Under the pieces are notes generated by a model. It had not been told where the DNA came from. It did no database searches and saw only the letters and a list, made by a program, of their open reading frames with translations. A stretch of 64,000 bases of DNA from Taklimakanibacter lacteus (GTDB lineage Bacteria > Pseudomonadota > Alphaproteobacteria > Rhizobiales > Aestuariivirgaceae): assembly GCA_003576695.1 (NCBI GenBank), contig QOZQ01000014.1, positions 62,001 through 126,000 on the forward strand. The letters are read 5' to 3'. Of the stretch, positions 47,214 to 58,142 are shown piece by piece (the stretch's first letter is position 1; every line of letters starts with the position of its first letter). A program made the position numbers and the translations under genes.

Positions 47214-48349
47214 TTCTCTGTCATCTCCGTGATCTTGGGTCGGTGCGCCAGCTCCTCGACCACATCGGCGAGGCGCTCTGCGGCATCCGGCATGCCCAGC
47301 GCCAGGGCGGCACGCGCCGCCCCGGCAAGTTCGTCGTCTTGATACCTGAGACGGGTCAGAAATGCAGCGAATTCTTGCGGGGTGAGGTCGGCCTGCGGCA
47401 TGACCCAGCCGCCGCCTTTCTGGGCCAGGAATTCGGCATTGGCGAGCTGGTCGTTGTCGAGCGCGTGCGGCAGGGGCACCATGACGGCGGGTCGGCCGAT
47501 GACACCGAGCTCGGCGATGGTGGAAGCGCCCGACCGGCAGATGACGAGCTGGGCATCGGCGATGCGCTGCGGCATGTCGGCGAAGAAGGACGCGAGCTCG
47601 AAGGACAGTTCGAGCCCTCCATAAGCGGCCTTCACCCGCTCGATGTCCTCCGGCCGGCATTGCTGGACCACTTTGAGATTGCGCAAGACCGCCTTGGGCA
47701 GGAGCTTCAGCACTTCCGGCATGAACTCGGCGAAGAAGCGTGCGCCCTGGCTGCCGCCGAAAACGAGCAGATTGAAGGGCTGGTCGGCGGCCGAGGACTG
47801 GTAGGGATCGCCCTGCTTGGTGAGCACGATGCCGCGCACCGGATTGCCGGTGTAGCGCAGCTTGCTCTTGCACTCCTCCGGCAGCTTTCCGAGTGTCGGG
47901 AAGGAGGACGCGACCGCATCGGCATAGCGCGACAGCACCCGGTTGGCGCGCCCCATCACCGCATTCTGGTCGTGGATGCAGCACGGAATGCCGAGCCGCG
48001 ATGCCGCGATCACCGGCGGGAAGGACGGATAGCCGCCGAAGCCGGCCAGGGCCACGGGCTTCAGCCGCGCGAGAACGGCGCGCGCGGCTCTGTAGCCCCT
48101 GTAGAGCTTGAGAAGCTGCAGGGGCAATAGGAAAGGCTTTGACGGCGTGATCGTCGCCGCCGGCACCAGATGCGTCTCGAGCGCCGGGAAGGCGCGGCCA
48201 TAGTCGCGCACCCGTTCATCCGTCATCAGATGGATGGCATAGCCCCGCCGGACCAGCGCTTCGGCCAGTGCCTGGGCGGGAAACAGATGTCCGCCGGTGC
48301 CGCCCGCGGCGAGCACGACAAGCCGGCTGTTGGTCCCCTGCTCTCGCAT
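47210..48349 (-). CDS. murG: Lipid II synthase (MurG glycosyltransferase)
   Basis: A 379-residue peripheral-membrane GT28 enzyme that adds GlcNAc to lipid [20 protein letters not shown] near the N-terminus, [26 protein letters not shown], then [12 protein letters not shown] and the donor-site [36 protein letters not shown]. The start is nine bases after the ftsW stop. Confidence 0.96.
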   Translation of the reverse strand: MREQGTNSRLVVLAAGGTGGHLFPAQALAEALVRRGYAIHLMTDERVRDYGRAFPALETHLVPAATITPSKPFLLPLQLLKLYRGYRAARAVLARLKPVALAGFGGYPSFPPVIAASRLGIPCCIHDQNAVMGRANRVLSRYADAVASSFPTLGKLPEECKSKLRYTGNPVRGIVLTKQGDPYQSSAADQPFNLLVFGGSQGARFFAEFMPEVLKLLPKAVLRNLKVVQQCRPEDIERVKAAYGGLELSFELASFFADMPQRIADAQLVICRSGASTIAELGVIGRPAVMVPLPHALDNDQLANAEFLAQKGGGWVMPQADLTPQEFAAFLTRLRYQDDELAGAARAALALGMPDAAERLADVVEELAHRPKITEMTEK

Positions 48350-48358
48350 GCAGCGTCC

Positions 48359-49504
48359 CTAGGCCGTGACCGACCGCCAGGCGGAATCGGCGGCGGCCAC
48401 GCCCATGCGCGCGCGCGCGAAGGCGAGCACCAGGCCCATCGCGAAAGCCATGCCCATGAGCGATGACCCGCCATAGGAAATGAACGGCAAGGTCATGCCC
48501 TTGGCCGGCAGCAGCGAGACATTGACGCCCATATTGATCACCGCCTGCAGGCCGAAGATGACGGCGAGGCCGCTCATCGCGAGCGTCGCGAACGGATCGG
48601 GATCGGCCTTGGCGCGGCCCAATATGCGGATGACGATGAAGGCGAAGAGGATGATGAGCCCCATGCAGGCGATGAAGCCGAATTCCTCGCCGACCACGGC
48701 GAAGGTGAAGTCGGTATGCGAGTCGGGCAGGATCTGCTTGGCCTCGCCGCCGCCGGGACCCGTGCCGAACAGGCCGCCATTCTGGAAGGCCTGGGTCGCG
48801 GTGTCGACCTGGAACGTGTCGCCCTTCTCCGGGTTGAGGAAGCGGTCGATGCGCGACGCCACATGCGGGATCATCGAATAAGCCAAGAACACGCCGGCGC
48901 CCGCAAGCGCGCTCAGGCCGAAGACGAGTATCCATGGAATACCGTAGATCAGGAGCATGGCGATGAAGGTGATGACGACCAGCGCCGACTGGCCGAAATC
49001 CGGCTGCAGCACCAGGAGTCCGACAAACGCGCCGGCGAGCACCATCGCGATCAAAAGGCCGGGCATTTCGGGCCTGCGCACATTCTCGCCCAGGAACCAG
49101 GCCGCCATGACGATGAAGGCTGGCTTGGCGAGCTCCGATGGCTGCAGGCCGACGGGCCCGATATCGATCCAGCGATGGGCACCCTTGATCTCGGGCCCAT
49201 AGAAGAGAGCCACCACCATCAGCGCCAGCGAGCCCAGGAAGACGACGAAGGCCGCGCGGCGCGCCTGCAGCGGTTCGAGCAGGCTGGTGGCGATCAGGAT
49301 GATGACCGCGAAGCCCAGATAGAACAGCTGGTTCTTGAAGAAATGGAAGGAGTCGAGGCCGAGTCTTTCGGCGACCGGCGGGCTCGCGGCCATGCTGATC
49401 AGCACGCCCGCCGCCATCAGGAGCAGGACCGCGCTCAACAGCAGCCGGTCGACGGTGAACCACCAGGAGGCGAACAGCCCCCGGTCACTGCGGCTTATCA
49501 GCAT
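48359..49504 (-). CDS. ftsW: Septal peptidoglycan polymerase FtsW
   Basis: A 381-residue SEDS protein with about ten membrane helices. Hallmarks: KGAHRWIDIGPVGLQPSELAKPAFI, LQPDFGQSALV and PAKGMTLPFISYGGSSLMGMAFAMGL. It polymerises lipid II at the septum with FtsI. The start overlaps the murD 3' end by 20 nt. Confidence 0.95.
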   Translation of the reverse strand: MLISRSDRGLFASWWFTVDRLLLSAVLLLMAAGVLISMAASPPVAERLGLDSFHFFKNQLFYLGFAVIILIATSLLEPLQARRAAFVVFLGSLALMVVALFYGPEIKGAHRWIDIGPVGLQPSELAKPAFIVMAAWFLGENVRRPEMPGLLIAMVLAGAFVGLLVLQPDFGQSALVVITFIAMLLIYGIPWILVFGLSALAGAGVFLAYSMIPHVASRIDRFLNPEKGDTFQVDTATQAFQNGGLFGTGPGGGEAKQILPDSHTDFTFAVVGEEFGFIACMGLIILFAFIVIRILGRAKADPDPFATLAMSGLAVIFGLQAVINMGVNVSLLPAKGMTLPFISYGGSSLMGMAFAMGLVLAFARARMGVAAADSAWRSVTA

Positions 49505-50906
49505 GTCCGTTCCCCTTCACGGTCATTCGGATGCCGGGCAGAGCGGCGACCGCTTTGCCGAAGGCATCCCCCCTCACTTCGAAATTCGGATAGTGGTCGA
49601 AGGATGCGCAGGCCGGCGACAGGAGCACGACAGCTCCCGGGCGCCCATCCCTGACGGCATCGCGCGCCGCCGCCTCGACCGCCTTGTCGAGCGTGCCGGT
49701 CTTGATGAAAGGCGCCTTGTCGCCGATCGTGCGGGCGAATTCATCCGCCGCCTCGCCGATGAGATAGGCCCGCTTGATCTTCGGGAAGAAGCCGCTGAGC
49801 GGCGTGATGCCGCCGGCCTTGGCGATGCCGCCGGCGATCCAGTAGATCTCGTCGAAGGATGACAGCGCCTTGGCGGCCGCATCGGCATTGGTCGCCTTGC
49901 TGTCATTGACGAAGGCGACGCCATTGAGCCGACCGATCTCCTGCATGCGATGCGCAAGGCCGGCGAAGCTCATGAAGCCTTTGCGGATCTCATCCAGCGA
50001 AAGACCAAGGGCGCGGCCGGCCGCATAGGCCATGGCGGCGTTCTGCCAATTGTGCCTTCCCTTGAGCGCCGGCAGGTTACGGAGATCGAGATCGGCGACC
50101 TGCTTGCCGGTCCGGCACTCGATCAGAATGCCGTCGGGCGCCGACAGGCCCTCAGCGAGCGCGCGCTCCACCGACACTGGAATGACCGTGGCGCCTGTCG
50201 TGATCTTCTCTGCGATCGCTTGGCCCCAGTCCTCATCCACCCCGATGATGGCGCTGTCGCCCTTGCCTTGCCGCGTGAACATCCGCGCCTTCACCTCGGC
50301 ATAGTGCTCGGTCGTGCCGTGCCGGTCGAGATGATCCGGCGTGATGTTGGTGAGGATGCCGGCATCGGGCTTGAGGCTCGGCATCAGATCGATCTGGAAG
50401 GAGGACAGCTCCAGCACATAGACGCGGTCCCTGACCGGCTGGCGCAGCAGGAACACCGCTTTGCCGATATTGCCGCCGACATCCACATCGCGGCCGGCTG
50501 AGGCGAAGAGATGGCCGGTCAGCGCCGTCGTCGTCGATTTGCCATTGGTGCCGGTGATGGCGACGAGCCTGGCGCCGCTGCCTGTGAGCTCGCGCTGGAA
50601 GACTTCCGTGTCGCCGATGATCTCGATCCCGGCCGCCTTCGCCTTTTCCACCGTCCAATGCGGTTTCGGATGCGTGAGCGGCACGCCGGGGCTGAGAACG
50701 AGGGAATCGAGCGTCGCGAAATCGAGCGCCTTGAGGTCGCCGACCGGCAATCCGTCCTGCTTCGCCTTCTCGACGGACTGGGCCTGATCGTCCCAGGCAA
50801 GGACCTCAGCGCCACCGAGCCGCAGCGCTTCCGCGCAGGCGGTGCCCGAGCGGGCAAGGCCGAAGACGCCGACCTTCTTCCTCGCGAATGTCCTGGCGGG
50901 GAACAT
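49485..50906 (-). CDS. murD: UDP-N-acetylmuramoyl-L-alanine--D-glutamate ligase
   Basis: A 473-residue Mur ligase adding D-Glu. ATG 50906 (MFPARTFARKKVGVFGLARSGTA) lies nine bases after the mraY stop codon. ATP loop AITGTNGKSTTTALTGH, central ILTNITPDHLDRHG, FVNDSKATNADA and the C-terminal LLSPACASFDHYPNFEVRGDAF, all typical of MurD. Confidence 0.96.
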   Translation of the reverse strand: MFPARTFARKKVGVFGLARSGTACAEALRLGGAEVLAWDDQAQSVEKAKQDGLPVGDLKALDFATLDSLVLSPGVPLTHPKPHWTVEKAKAAGIEIIGDTEVFQRELTGSGARLVAITGTNGKSTTTALTGHLFASAGRDVDVGGNIGKAVFLLRQPVRDRVYVLELSSFQIDLMPSLKPDAGILTNITPDHLDRHGTTEHYAEVKARMFTRQGKGDSAIIGVDEDWGQAIAEKITTGATVIPVSVERALAEGLSAPDGILIECRTGKQVADLDLRNLPALKGRHNWQNAAMAYAAGRALGLSLDEIRKGFMSFAGLAHRMQEIGRLNGVAFVNDSKATNADAAAKALSSFDEIYWIAGGIAKAGGITPLSGFFPKIKRAYLIGEAADEFARTIGDKAPFIKTGTLDKAVEAAARDAVRDGRPGAVVLLSPACASFDHYPNFEVRGDAFGKAVAALPGIRMTVKGNGHADKPQ

Positions 50907-50914
50907 TGCCGGGC

Positions 50915-52003
50915 CTATCTGAGCTTGAGGGTCGAGAGCCCGATCAGCGCCAGCACGAAGGCGATGATCCAGAAGCGGATGACGATGGTCGGCTCCTTCC
51001 ACCCCTTCTGCTCGAAATGATGATGCAGCGGCGCCATGGCGAAGACGCGCTTGCCGGTGAGCTTGAAGGAGGCGACCTGGACGATGACCGATGCCGTCTC
51101 GAGCACGAACAGGCCGCCGATGATGGCGAGCACGATCTCGTGCTTGACCGCGACCGCTATGGCGCCGAGCGCGCCGCCGAGCGACAGCGAGCCCGTATCG
51201 CCCATGAAGATCATGGCCGGCGGCGCGTTGAACCACAGGAAGCCGAGGCCGGCACCCAGTATGGCGCCGCACAGCACGGCGAGCTCGCCGGTGCCCTTCA
51301 CATTGTGGAGCTGCAGATACTCGGCGAACACCGCATTGCCGACCAGATAGGCGATGAGCCCATAGCTGCCGGCCGCGATCATCACCGGCACGATGGCGAG
51401 GCCGTCGAGCCCGTCGGTGATATTGACGGCATTGCCGGCGCCCACCACGATGAAGACGCCGACGAGCAGGAAGAGCGCGCCGAACTGGATGAGCACGTCC
51501 TTGAAGAACGGCACGGCGAGCGCGCTCGACACCGTCTTGTCGCCGATGCTCATGAAGATGCCGACCGCAACCGCCGCGATCATGATTTCGATCAGAAGCC
51601 GGATCTTGCCCGAGAAGCCATGCGTCGACGACTTCGTCACCTTGAGGAAGTCGTCATAGAAGCCGATGGCGCCGAAGCCCAGCGTGACGAACAGCACCGC
51701 CCAGACATAATAATTGGTGAGGTCGGCCCACAGCAGGGTCGCCACGAAGATGCCGGACAGGATCATGAGCCCGCCCATGGTCGGCGTGCCCTGCTTCTCG
51801 ATGATATGGCGCTGCGGGCCGTCGCTGCGGATCGGCTGGCCCCTGCCCTGCTTCACCTTGAGCAGCGAGATGATGGTCGGGCCGAACAGCCAGATGAACA
51901 GGAGCGCCGTCAGGACCGCCGAGCCGGTGCGTGTCGTCTGGTAGCGAAACACATTGAGCACCGAAACTTCATCGGTCAGGCTGACGAGCAGGTGATAGAG
52001 CAT
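50915..52003 (-). CDS. mraY: Phospho-N-acetylmuramoyl-pentapeptide transferase
   Basis: A 362-residue protein with ten membrane helices that makes lipid I on undecaprenyl phosphate. ATG 52003 shares a base with the murF stop (TAATG). Signatures: [59 protein letters not shown] and the histidine loop [13 protein letters not shown]. Confidence 0.96.
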   Translation of the reverse strand: MLYHLLVSLTDEVSVLNVFRYQTTRTGSAVLTALLFIWLFGPTIISLLKVKQGRGQPIRSDGPQRHIIEKQGTPTMGGLMILSGIFVATLLWADLTNYYVWAVLFVTLGFGAIGFYDDFLKVTKSSTHGFSGKIRLLIEIMIAAVAVGIFMSIGDKTVSSALAVPFFKDVLIQFGALFLLVGVFIVVGAGNAVNITDGLDGLAIVPVMIAAGSYGLIAYLVGNAVFAEYLQLHNVKGTGELAVLCGAILGAGLGFLWFNAPPAMIFMGDTGSLSLGGALGAIAVAVKHEIVLAIIGGLFVLETASVIVQVASFKLTGKRVFAMAPLHHHFEQKGWKEPTIVIRFWIIAFVLALIGLSTLKLR

Positions 52004-53430
52004 TAGCGGCCGTCCTTCTCGGCTGGTGAGAACTGCCCCTTGATGGCATCGACCAGCGGCCCCATGCGGCTGCCGAGCGATCCCTTGACCATCACCACAT
52101 CGCCGGCCTTGAGCCCGCCGAGAAGGGCTGGCGCCAGACCGTCCGATTTGTCGGCATAGGCTCCGCGCCGATATGGCGGGGTCTTGTCCCAGAGATGGGC
52201 CATGAGAGGTCCGCTGGCGTATAGGACATCGACCTTGGCCTCGTCTACTGCGCCCGCAAGCTCGGCATGGAGCGTTGCCGCCTGGTCGCCGAGCTCCAGC
52301 ATGTCGCCCAGGACCGCGATCCGCCGCCCGCTTTTGCCGGGTTCGGCCCGCTTGAGCAGAGCTAGCGCCGCGCGCACCGAGACCGGATTGGCATTGTAGC
52401 TCTCGTCGATGAGAAGGATGCGCCCGCCCGGCGCCCTGAGCAGCGACTGTACGCCCCGCCCCTTGGCCGGCAGCGCCCCGGCAAGCGCCAGACCGGCCCG
52501 CGCCAGGTCGGCGCCGGCGAGCTTGACGGCAGTCAGCGCCGCCAGGCTGTTGAGCACCATATGCTCGCCCGGCATGCCGAGCTTGTAGATGACGGGCTCG
52601 CCCAGGATCGTCGCGGTGATGCAGGAGCAATCGGCATGGAGGGCCGATTTCTCGAGCCTTGCCTCCGCCGCCGCGGCACGCCCGAAGCCTACAACCGTCT
52701 CTATGCCGGCGGCAACCGCCGCGGCGCTCAGCCGCTCGAAATACTCATTGTCGCGATTGAGGACGGCCCGCCCGTCCGGCTCGACGCCCAGGAAGATCTC
52801 GGCCTTGGCATCGGCGATTTCGGCGACCGAGCCGAAATGGCCCAGATGGCTCGCAACCACGGTGGTGATGACGGCGATATGCGGGCGCACCATCTTGACC
52901 AGTGGCGTGATCTCGCCCGCATGGTTCATGCCGATCTCGAATACGCCATAGGCCGTGTCCGCCGGCATGCGCGCCAGAGTAAGCGGCACGCCCCAATGGT
53001 TGTTGAAGGAGGCGACCGAGGCATGGGTGTAGCCTGAGGCCGAGAGCGCAAGCCGCAGCATTTCCTTGGTGCTGGTCTTGCCGACGCTGCCGGTGACGGC
53101 GATGATCCTGGCCTTCGAGCGCGCCCGCGCCCAAAGCCCCATTTTCTCAAGCGCTTTGAGCACGTCATCGACGATGAGCAGCGGCCCAGCGGCCTGCATC
53201 GCTTCCGTTGGACGCGATACGATCGCCAGACCAGCGCCGCCGGCGAGCGCCACATGCGCATAGTCATGACCATCGACCCGGTCGCCCTTGATCGCGGCGA
53301 AGATGTCGCCTTTCGTAACGCTGCGGCTGTCGATCGAGACGCCGGTCAGCGGCGCGGCGACATGGCCGCGCAAGGCCCCGCCGGTCGCGGCGACCAGCTC
53401 ATCGATGGTCCACAATGCCTGCTCAGCCAT
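52003..53430 (-). CDS. murF: UDP-MurNAc-tripeptide--D-Ala-D-Ala ligase
   Basis: A 475-residue Mur ligase finishing the pentapeptide precursor. The ATP loop reads [15 protein letters not shown] (Val in place of the usual Asn, as in other Alphaproteobacteria). Also [25 protein letters not shown] and [17 protein letters not shown]. The start overlaps the end of murE by 8 nt. Confidence 0.95.
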   Translation of the reverse strand: MAEQALWTIDELVAATGGALRGHVAAPLTGVSIDSRSVTKGDIFAAIKGDRVDGHDYAHVALAGGAGLAIVSRPTEAMQAAGPLLIVDDVLKALEKMGLWARARSKARIIAVTGSVGKTSTKEMLRLALSASGYTHASVASFNNHWGVPLTLARMPADTAYGVFEIGMNHAGEITPLVKMVRPHIAVITTVVASHLGHFGSVAEIADAKAEIFLGVEPDGRAVLNRDNEYFERLSAAAVAAGIETVVGFGRAAAAEARLEKSALHADCSCITATILGEPVIYKLGMPGEHMVLNSLAALTAVKLAGADLARAGLALAGALPAKGRGVQSLLRAPGGRILLIDESYNANPVSVRAALALLKRAEPGKSGRRIAVLGDMLELGDQAATLHAELAGAVDEAKVDVLYASGPLMAHLWDKTPPYRRGAYADKSDGLAPALLGGLKAGDVVMVKGSLGSRMGPLVDAIKGQFSPAEKDGR

Positions 53431-54889
53431 GATAGTCCCGCCCGGCGACTGCCGCCTCGACCGCCTCGTGATCGCTGAACGGCAGCACCTTGGTGCCGAT
53501 GGTTTGTCCCGGCTCGTGGCCCTTGCCGGCGACCAGCAGGATATCGCCTTCCTGCAGCGCCTCGACCGCGGTACGGATGGCGAGCGCCCGGTCGCCGATC
53601 TCGATTCCGCCGGGGCATGCCGCCATCACCGCGGCGCGGATGACGGCAGGATCTTCCGTACGCGGATTATCGTCGGTCACATAGGGGATGTCGGCGAGCC
53701 TGGCGACAACGGCGCCCATCAGCGGGCGCTTGCCCTTGTCGCGGTCGCCGCCGCAGCCGAAGACGACGGCGAGCTTGCGCTTCACATAGGGGCGCAGAGC
53801 TAGGATCGCTTTCTCGAGCGCGTCCGGTGTATGGGCGAAGTCGACGAAGATCGGCGCGCCGCGGGCCGAGTTGGCGACGAGATCGAGACGGCCCTTCGCC
53901 CCCTTGAGCGATTCGAGCGCATGCAGCACGAGCGCCTCTTCGCCGCCCGTGGCGATGACGAGGCCGGCCGCGACCAGCGCATTGGAGACCTGGAAATCAC
54001 CGACCAGCGGCAGATAGATTTCATGCTGGCCGTTCTTCGTCGCGAGCACGAGGCGCTGGCCGAAACCATCGCGCACGCAGGAGACGAGCTTGAGATCGCC
54101 GCCCTTCTCGCCGACGGTGAAGATGTCGAGGCCGTGCGCCTTCGATCGCGCCACCACATCCTTGGCGATCTCGACATCGGCATTGATGACCGCGGGCGCG
54201 CCTTGGGGCAGCAATTCGGAGAACAGCCGCATCTTGGCGGCGAAGTAGTCCTCGAATGTCGGGTGATAGTCGAGATGATCGCGCGTCAGATTGGTGAAGC
54301 CGGCCGCCGCCAGGCGCACGCCGTCGAGCCTGAACTGGGCGAGGCCATGGCTCGATGCCTCCATGGCGAGATGCGTGACATGGTCCTGCGCCAGGCCGGC
54401 GAGGGCATGATGCAGCTTCACCGGATCGGGTGTCGTATGGGCGAGATACTCCTCGCCTTCCGGACCGACGATGCCGATCGTTCCGATGCTCGCGGCGCGA
54501 AAGCCCATCGACTGCCACATCTGGCGCACGAAGGCGGCGACCGAGGTCTTGCCGTTGGTGCCGGTGACGGCAACCACGATGTCGGGCTGGCTGCCGGCGA
54601 AGCGCGAGGCGATGCGGGCGAAGAGCTGATGCGGGTTGGCCGACTTGATGAGGATCGAGCTGGCAGGCGCGGCGGCGGCCGAGGCGCCCGCGATCACCGC
54701 GGCCGCCCCCGCCTCGACGGCCTGCGGGATGAACTGTGCGCCATCGACCCTGCTGCCCGGCAGCGCCGCGAAGAGATAGCCGGGTTTCACCTGCCGGCTG
54801 TCGGCGGTGAGGCCGGAGATCGCAGCATCCTTGGCGTCCTTGGGCAAGGCCGCATCATCCGCGAGAAGCCGTGAGAGAAGGACGCTCAT
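53423..54889 (-). CDS. murE: UDP-MurNAc-L-Ala-D-Glu--meso-diaminopimelate ligase
   Basis: A 488-residue Mur ligase. ATP loop AVTGTNGKTSVAAFV, then EASSHGLAQFRLDGV, FTNLTRDHLDYH, and the motif TDDNPRTEDP, in which DNPR marks the meso-DAP-adding type, so the peptidoglycan is of the DAP kind. The start is two bases beyond the ftsI stop. Confidence 0.95.
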   Translation of the reverse strand: MSVLLSRLLADDAALPKDAKDAAISGLTADSRQVKPGYLFAALPGSRVDGAQFIPQAVEAGAAAVIAGASAAAAPASSILIKSANPHQLFARIASRFAGSQPDIVVAVTGTNGKTSVAAFVRQMWQSMGFRAASIGTIGIVGPEGEEYLAHTTPDPVKLHHALAGLAQDHVTHLAMEASSHGLAQFRLDGVRLAAAGFTNLTRDHLDYHPTFEDYFAAKMRLFSELLPQGAPAVINADVEIAKDVVARSKAHGLDIFTVGEKGGDLKLVSCVRDGFGQRLVLATKNGQHEIYLPLVGDFQVSNALVAAGLVIATGGEEALVLHALESLKGAKGRLDLVANSARGAPIFVDFAHTPDALEKAILALRPYVKRKLAVVFGCGGDRDKGKRPLMGAVVARLADIPYVTDDNPRTEDPAVIRAAVMAACPGGIEIGDRALAIRTAVEALQEGDILLVAGKGHEPGQTIGTKVLPFSDHEAVEAAVAGRDYHG

Positions 54890-54891
54890 CG

Positions 54892-56577
54892 TCAGGTCCT
54901 GCCCTCCTTCTGCGCCTGCTTGGCAATGGCCTTGCGCTCGTCATCGGTGAGGATGGGCTCGACGCCGAGCAAGGGCGCGATGCGCGCGACGATGTTGCCC
55001 CCCGTCGGCACCGCGTTCCAGCCGGAGGTCGAGAAGCCATAGGTCTCGGGTGTCGCCTGCGGCTCGTCCAGCAGCACCATGACGACATATTGCGGATTTT
55101 CCATCGGGAAGGCGCCGGTAAAGACCGTCAGGTTCCTGCTTTTGTCGTAACGCCCGTTCACGACTTTTTCGGCCGTGCCGGTCTTGCCGCCGATGCGATA
55201 GCCGGGGGCTTTGGCATTGGCCGAGCGGGCGCTGCCCTCCAGACCGTTGAGGCGGAACAGATAGCGCAGCGTCTCGCTGGTCTTGGGCTTCACCACGCGC
55301 TTCGCCATCGCCCGCGCGTCAGCCGCGTCACGCTTGAGGAAGGTCACCGGAAGCATATTTCCATCGTTGAGCAAACCCGCTACCACCTGTGCTCCTTGCA
55401 GGGGCTGTACGGCGAAACCGTGGCCGAAGGCGATGGTCGCCTGAACCAGCCTGCCCCAGCGTTTTGGCAGGATTGGCTTGGCGTTCTCCGGAAGCTCGGT
55501 CACCAGCCGGTCCATCAGCCCGACCCGGCGCAGGAACGCCTGATGCCGTTCCGCATCGACGCCCAGGACCATGCGCGCCGTGCCGATATTGGACGAGTTG
55601 GTGAAAACCTCGGGCAATGACAGGATGCGCCGCGTCGGCTGGAAGTCGTGGATGACGGCGCGTCCGATCACCAGGGGCGCGCGCGCATCGAACCGGCTCG
55701 TCAGATCGGCGACGCCATAGTCGAGCGCCATCGCAAAGGACACCGCCTTGATGACCGAGCCCAGCTCGAAGACGCCGCTCGTCATCCGGTTGGCCTGGTC
55801 GAAGGTGAAATTCTTGTCCGGCTGATTGGGGTTGAAATCGGGCAGCGAGACGAGACCCAGCACCTCGCCGGAGCGCACATCGAGCACGATGGCGCCGCCC
55901 GCCTTGGCACGGAACTTGGCGATCCCCTTGGCGAGCTCATCGGCAAGGGCGTGCTGCACCCGGATATCGATCGAGAGCACCGCCGGCATGGCCCGGCTGT
56001 TGTCCTCGCCGAGCGAGGCGGTATAGAGCGCACCCTGGTCATCGAGGAATTTCTCGATGCCGGCGATGCCTTTCGAATCGACATCGACATAGCCCAGCAC
56101 ATGGCTGGCGAGCCGCCCCATCGGATAGACCCGCTTGGTTTCCGCCCGGAAGCCGATACCGGGTATGCCCAGATTGTGGATGGCATCGCGCTCGCTCGGG
56201 CTGACTTCGCGCTTGAGATAGACGAAGGCGCGATTGGGCTGCGCGAGCTTCTGGCGCAGCGTCTTGGCATCGAGATCGGGCACCGTGGCGGTCAGCAGCT
56301 CGACCGCCTCGTCGACATCGAGAATCTTGCGCGGATCGGCATAGAGCGAGAAGAACGACACGTCGGTGGCGAGCACGACGCCGTTGCGGTCGACGATATC
56401 GGGCCTTGGCACTCTTTCACTGTATTCGGCGGCGGGCTTCTCCGGCCGGCCCTGCCATACAGTGAGATAGCCGAGCTGCGCGCTGATCGTCGTGAAGAAC
56501 ACGATGAATCCGAAAGAGACGAGCCGCAGCCGGTTGCGTCCGGGAAGGCTGCCATTTTTTCGCGGCGAAACCAGCAT
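54892..56577 (-). CDS. ftsI: Septal transpeptidase FtsI (PBP3)
   Basis: A 561-residue class B penicillin-binding protein. ATG 56577 (MLVSPRKNGS) has AAGG six bases upstream, and the start falls eight bases after the ftsL stop. Short cytoplasmic part, one membrane helix (about 22-42), PBP dimerisation domain (RPDIVDRNGVVLATD), then transpeptidase with S-V-I-K (ELGSVIKAVSFA), S-S-N (FTNSSNIGTARM) and K-T-G (YRIGGKTGTAEK). Most FtsI proteins have a GSTxK-type active site, so the Val-Ile in SxxK is a mild variant also found in this class. Confidence 0.94.
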   Translation of the reverse strand: MLVSPRKNGSLPGRNRLRLVSFGFIVFFTTISAQLGYLTVWQGRPEKPAAEYSERVPRPDIVDRNGVVLATDVSFFSLYADPRKILDVDEAVELLTATVPDLDAKTLRQKLAQPNRAFVYLKREVSPSERDAIHNLGIPGIGFRAETKRVYPMGRLASHVLGYVDVDSKGIAGIEKFLDDQGALYTASLGEDNSRAMPAVLSIDIRVQHALADELAKGIAKFRAKAGGAIVLDVRSGEVLGLVSLPDFNPNQPDKNFTFDQANRMTSGVFELGSVIKAVSFAMALDYGVADLTSRFDARAPLVIGRAVIHDFQPTRRILSLPEVFTNSSNIGTARMVLGVDAERHQAFLRRVGLMDRLVTELPENAKPILPKRWGRLVQATIAFGHGFAVQPLQGAQVVAGLLNDGNMLPVTFLKRDAADARAMAKRVVKPKTSETLRYLFRLNGLEGSARSANAKAPGYRIGGKTGTAEKVVNGRYDKSRNLTVFTGAFPMENPQYVVMVLLDEPQATPETYGFSTSGWNAVPTGGNIVARIAPLLGVEPILTDDERKAIAKQAQKEGRT

Positions 56578-56584
56578 ATTAGCC

Positions 56585-56938
56585 TTACTCCATCGCCTTG
56601 AGAATGTCGCCGATCGCATCCTTGCCCGCTTCCTCCAGCTTGACGGGAGGTTCGGCCGGCACGCGTGCCGCGAGCTCGTCGATCCTGACGAATTGATCGG
56701 GCGAGATGCGCTTGAGTGTCAGATGCTGCTCGGCCAGGCGCTGCAGCCGCTCGGGCCGGATCAGGCTGGACCATTCGGCACCGAGAAGCCCGATGGTCTC
56801 CTTCTCATTGGCGATGGCGCCCTGCGACCGCGCGATCTGGCGCTCGACGCCGCGGATCGAATGTTCCAGCGAATAGAGCACATAGGCGGCGCACAGAACC
56901 GCCAGCACCAGACACGCGTTGAAAGTCCTGATCCACAT
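56585..56938 (-). CDS. ftsL: Cell division protein FtsL
   Basis: A 117-residue bitopic protein: short N-terminus, membrane helix (about 5-24, NACLVLAVLCAAYVLYSLEH), then a coiled-coil heptad region (about 25-75). ATG 56938 (MWIRTFNA) is one base after the rsmH stop; longer starts inside rsmH are not needed. Identity rests on place and architecture, as FtsL sequence is poorly conserved. Confidence 0.88.
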   Translation of the reverse strand: MWIRTFNACLVLAVLCAAYVLYSLEHSIRGVERQIARSQGAIANEKETIGLLGAEWSSLIRPERLQRLAEQHLTLKRISPDQFVRIDELAARVPAEPPVKLEEAGKDAIGDILKAME

Positions 56939-56939
56939 T

Positions 56940-57950
56940 TCAGTTGCGCTGCCCTTCGATGTGCGGAACCGCGATATCGTCGAGATTGAGAGGCAGTGGC
57001 GAGGCGGCGGTGCGTTCCCCGGCACGTAATTTGGCCGACCGGGCGCGCGGATTCTCCGCGATCTCCGCGCTTCCCGCCTCCTGATGGCCGCGGAACAGCG
57101 GCACGAAGCGTGCCGCCATCTCGGCCTCACGGCCCGGCATATGGCGCGACGCTGCCGGCAGCTTGCCGCTCCGTTCGGCGAAAAAGCGTTTCACGATCCG
57201 GTCCTCGAGCGAATGAAAGGTCACGACGGTGAGACGGCCGCCGGGCTTGAGCAGGCGTTCGGCCGCCGCCAGCGCATGGGCGAGCTCATCGAGCTCGCGG
57301 TTCACATAGATGCGCAGCGCCTGGAAGGTGCGCGTGGCGGGATGGATGCGGTCCTGCGGACGCTGGCGCCCGGTCGCTCTCTCGATGGCGCGGACCAGCG
57401 CCTGGGTGGTGAGAATGGGCTCGGCGCCCCGCGCCTTGACGATCGCCTGGGCGATCGCGCGGGCTTTGCGCTCCTCGCCCAATATGCCAATGATGCGCGA
57501 CAGGTGCTCGGGCTCGGCGGCATTGACCACATCGGCCGCCGACGGCCCCGCCTGCTCCATGCGCATGTCGAGCGGACCGTCCTTGGCGAAGGAGAAGCCG
57601 CGGGCGCCATCGTCGATCTGCATCGAGGAGACGCCGATATCGAGTGCCGCCCCGTCGATCATCGTGATGCCGAAGCGGCCGGCAAGCTCCTCCATGTCGC
57701 TGAACCGGCCTTCGACCAGGGTGAGACGGTCGGGAAAATCGGCCAGCATGGCCGCACCGCCGGCGATCGCTTCGGGGTCGCGATCGATGGCGAGGACCTT
57801 GCAGCGGGCGGCGGTGAGGATGGCGCGCGTATAGCCGCCGGCGCCGAAGGTTCCATCGACATAGATGCCGCCATCGCGCGGCGCCAGTGCCGACAGCACT
57901 TCCGCGAGCATCACCGGTTTGTGCCGGGCATCTGTGCTGGGCGGCGTCAT
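56940..57950 (-). CDS. rsmH: 16S rRNA (cytosine-1402-N4)-methyltransferase
   Basis: A 336-residue methyltransferase (MraW). [13 protein letters not shown] near the start, SAM site [44 protein letters not shown], and the C-terminal [18 protein letters not shown]. It is the first gene of the dcw cluster here, as no mraZ precedes it. Confidence 0.96.
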   Translation of the reverse strand: MTPPSTDARHKPVMLAEVLSALAPRDGGIYVDGTFGAGGYTRAILTAARCKVLAIDRDPEAIAGGAAMLADFPDRLTLVEGRFSDMEELAGRFGITMIDGAALDIGVSSMQIDDGARGFSFAKDGPLDMRMEQAGPSAADVVNAAEPEHLSRIIGILGEERKARAIAQAIVKARGAEPILTTQALVRAIERATGRQRPQDRIHPATRTFQALRIYVNRELDELAHALAAAERLLKPGGRLTVVTFHSLEDRIVKRFFAERSGKLPAASRHMPGREAEMAARFVPLFRGHQEAGSAEIAENPRARSAKLRAGERTAASPLPLNLDDIAVPHIEGQRN

Positions 57951-57957
57951 GGTTTTC

Positions 57958-58005
57958 GGTACGGTGAACAGATTACTAATGCAAAGGCGACAATGCTCCG
58001 TACCG
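57958..58005. promoter_or_regulatory. Inverted repeat upstream of rsmH
   Basis: cggtacgg (57958-57965) and ccgtaccg (57998-58005) are perfect 8-bp arms around 32 bases, directly upstream of the rsmH start at 57950, in the place where mraZ would otherwise lie. Role unknown. Confidence 0.35.
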
Positions 58006-58044
58006 CCTTAACAAATCGTTTCGACAACGCCTTGTCAGCGCGCT

Positions 58045-58142
58045 TCCCGGCGAGGTGGAATCACTTCGCCGAAAAGGATTCGCGCCAAATCAATATTCTG
58101 GAGCAAATCCCAAAGTCTTCTAACTTTGGCGGGATTTGCTCC
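58045..58142. repeat. Dispersed repeat, family D, copy 2 (inverted)
   Basis: Reverse-complement copy of the 34807-34908 unit, with aaaggattcgcgccaaatc, then gagcaaatcccaaag, and ctttggcgggatttgctcc. It lies between rsmH and rnpB. Confidence 0.8.
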
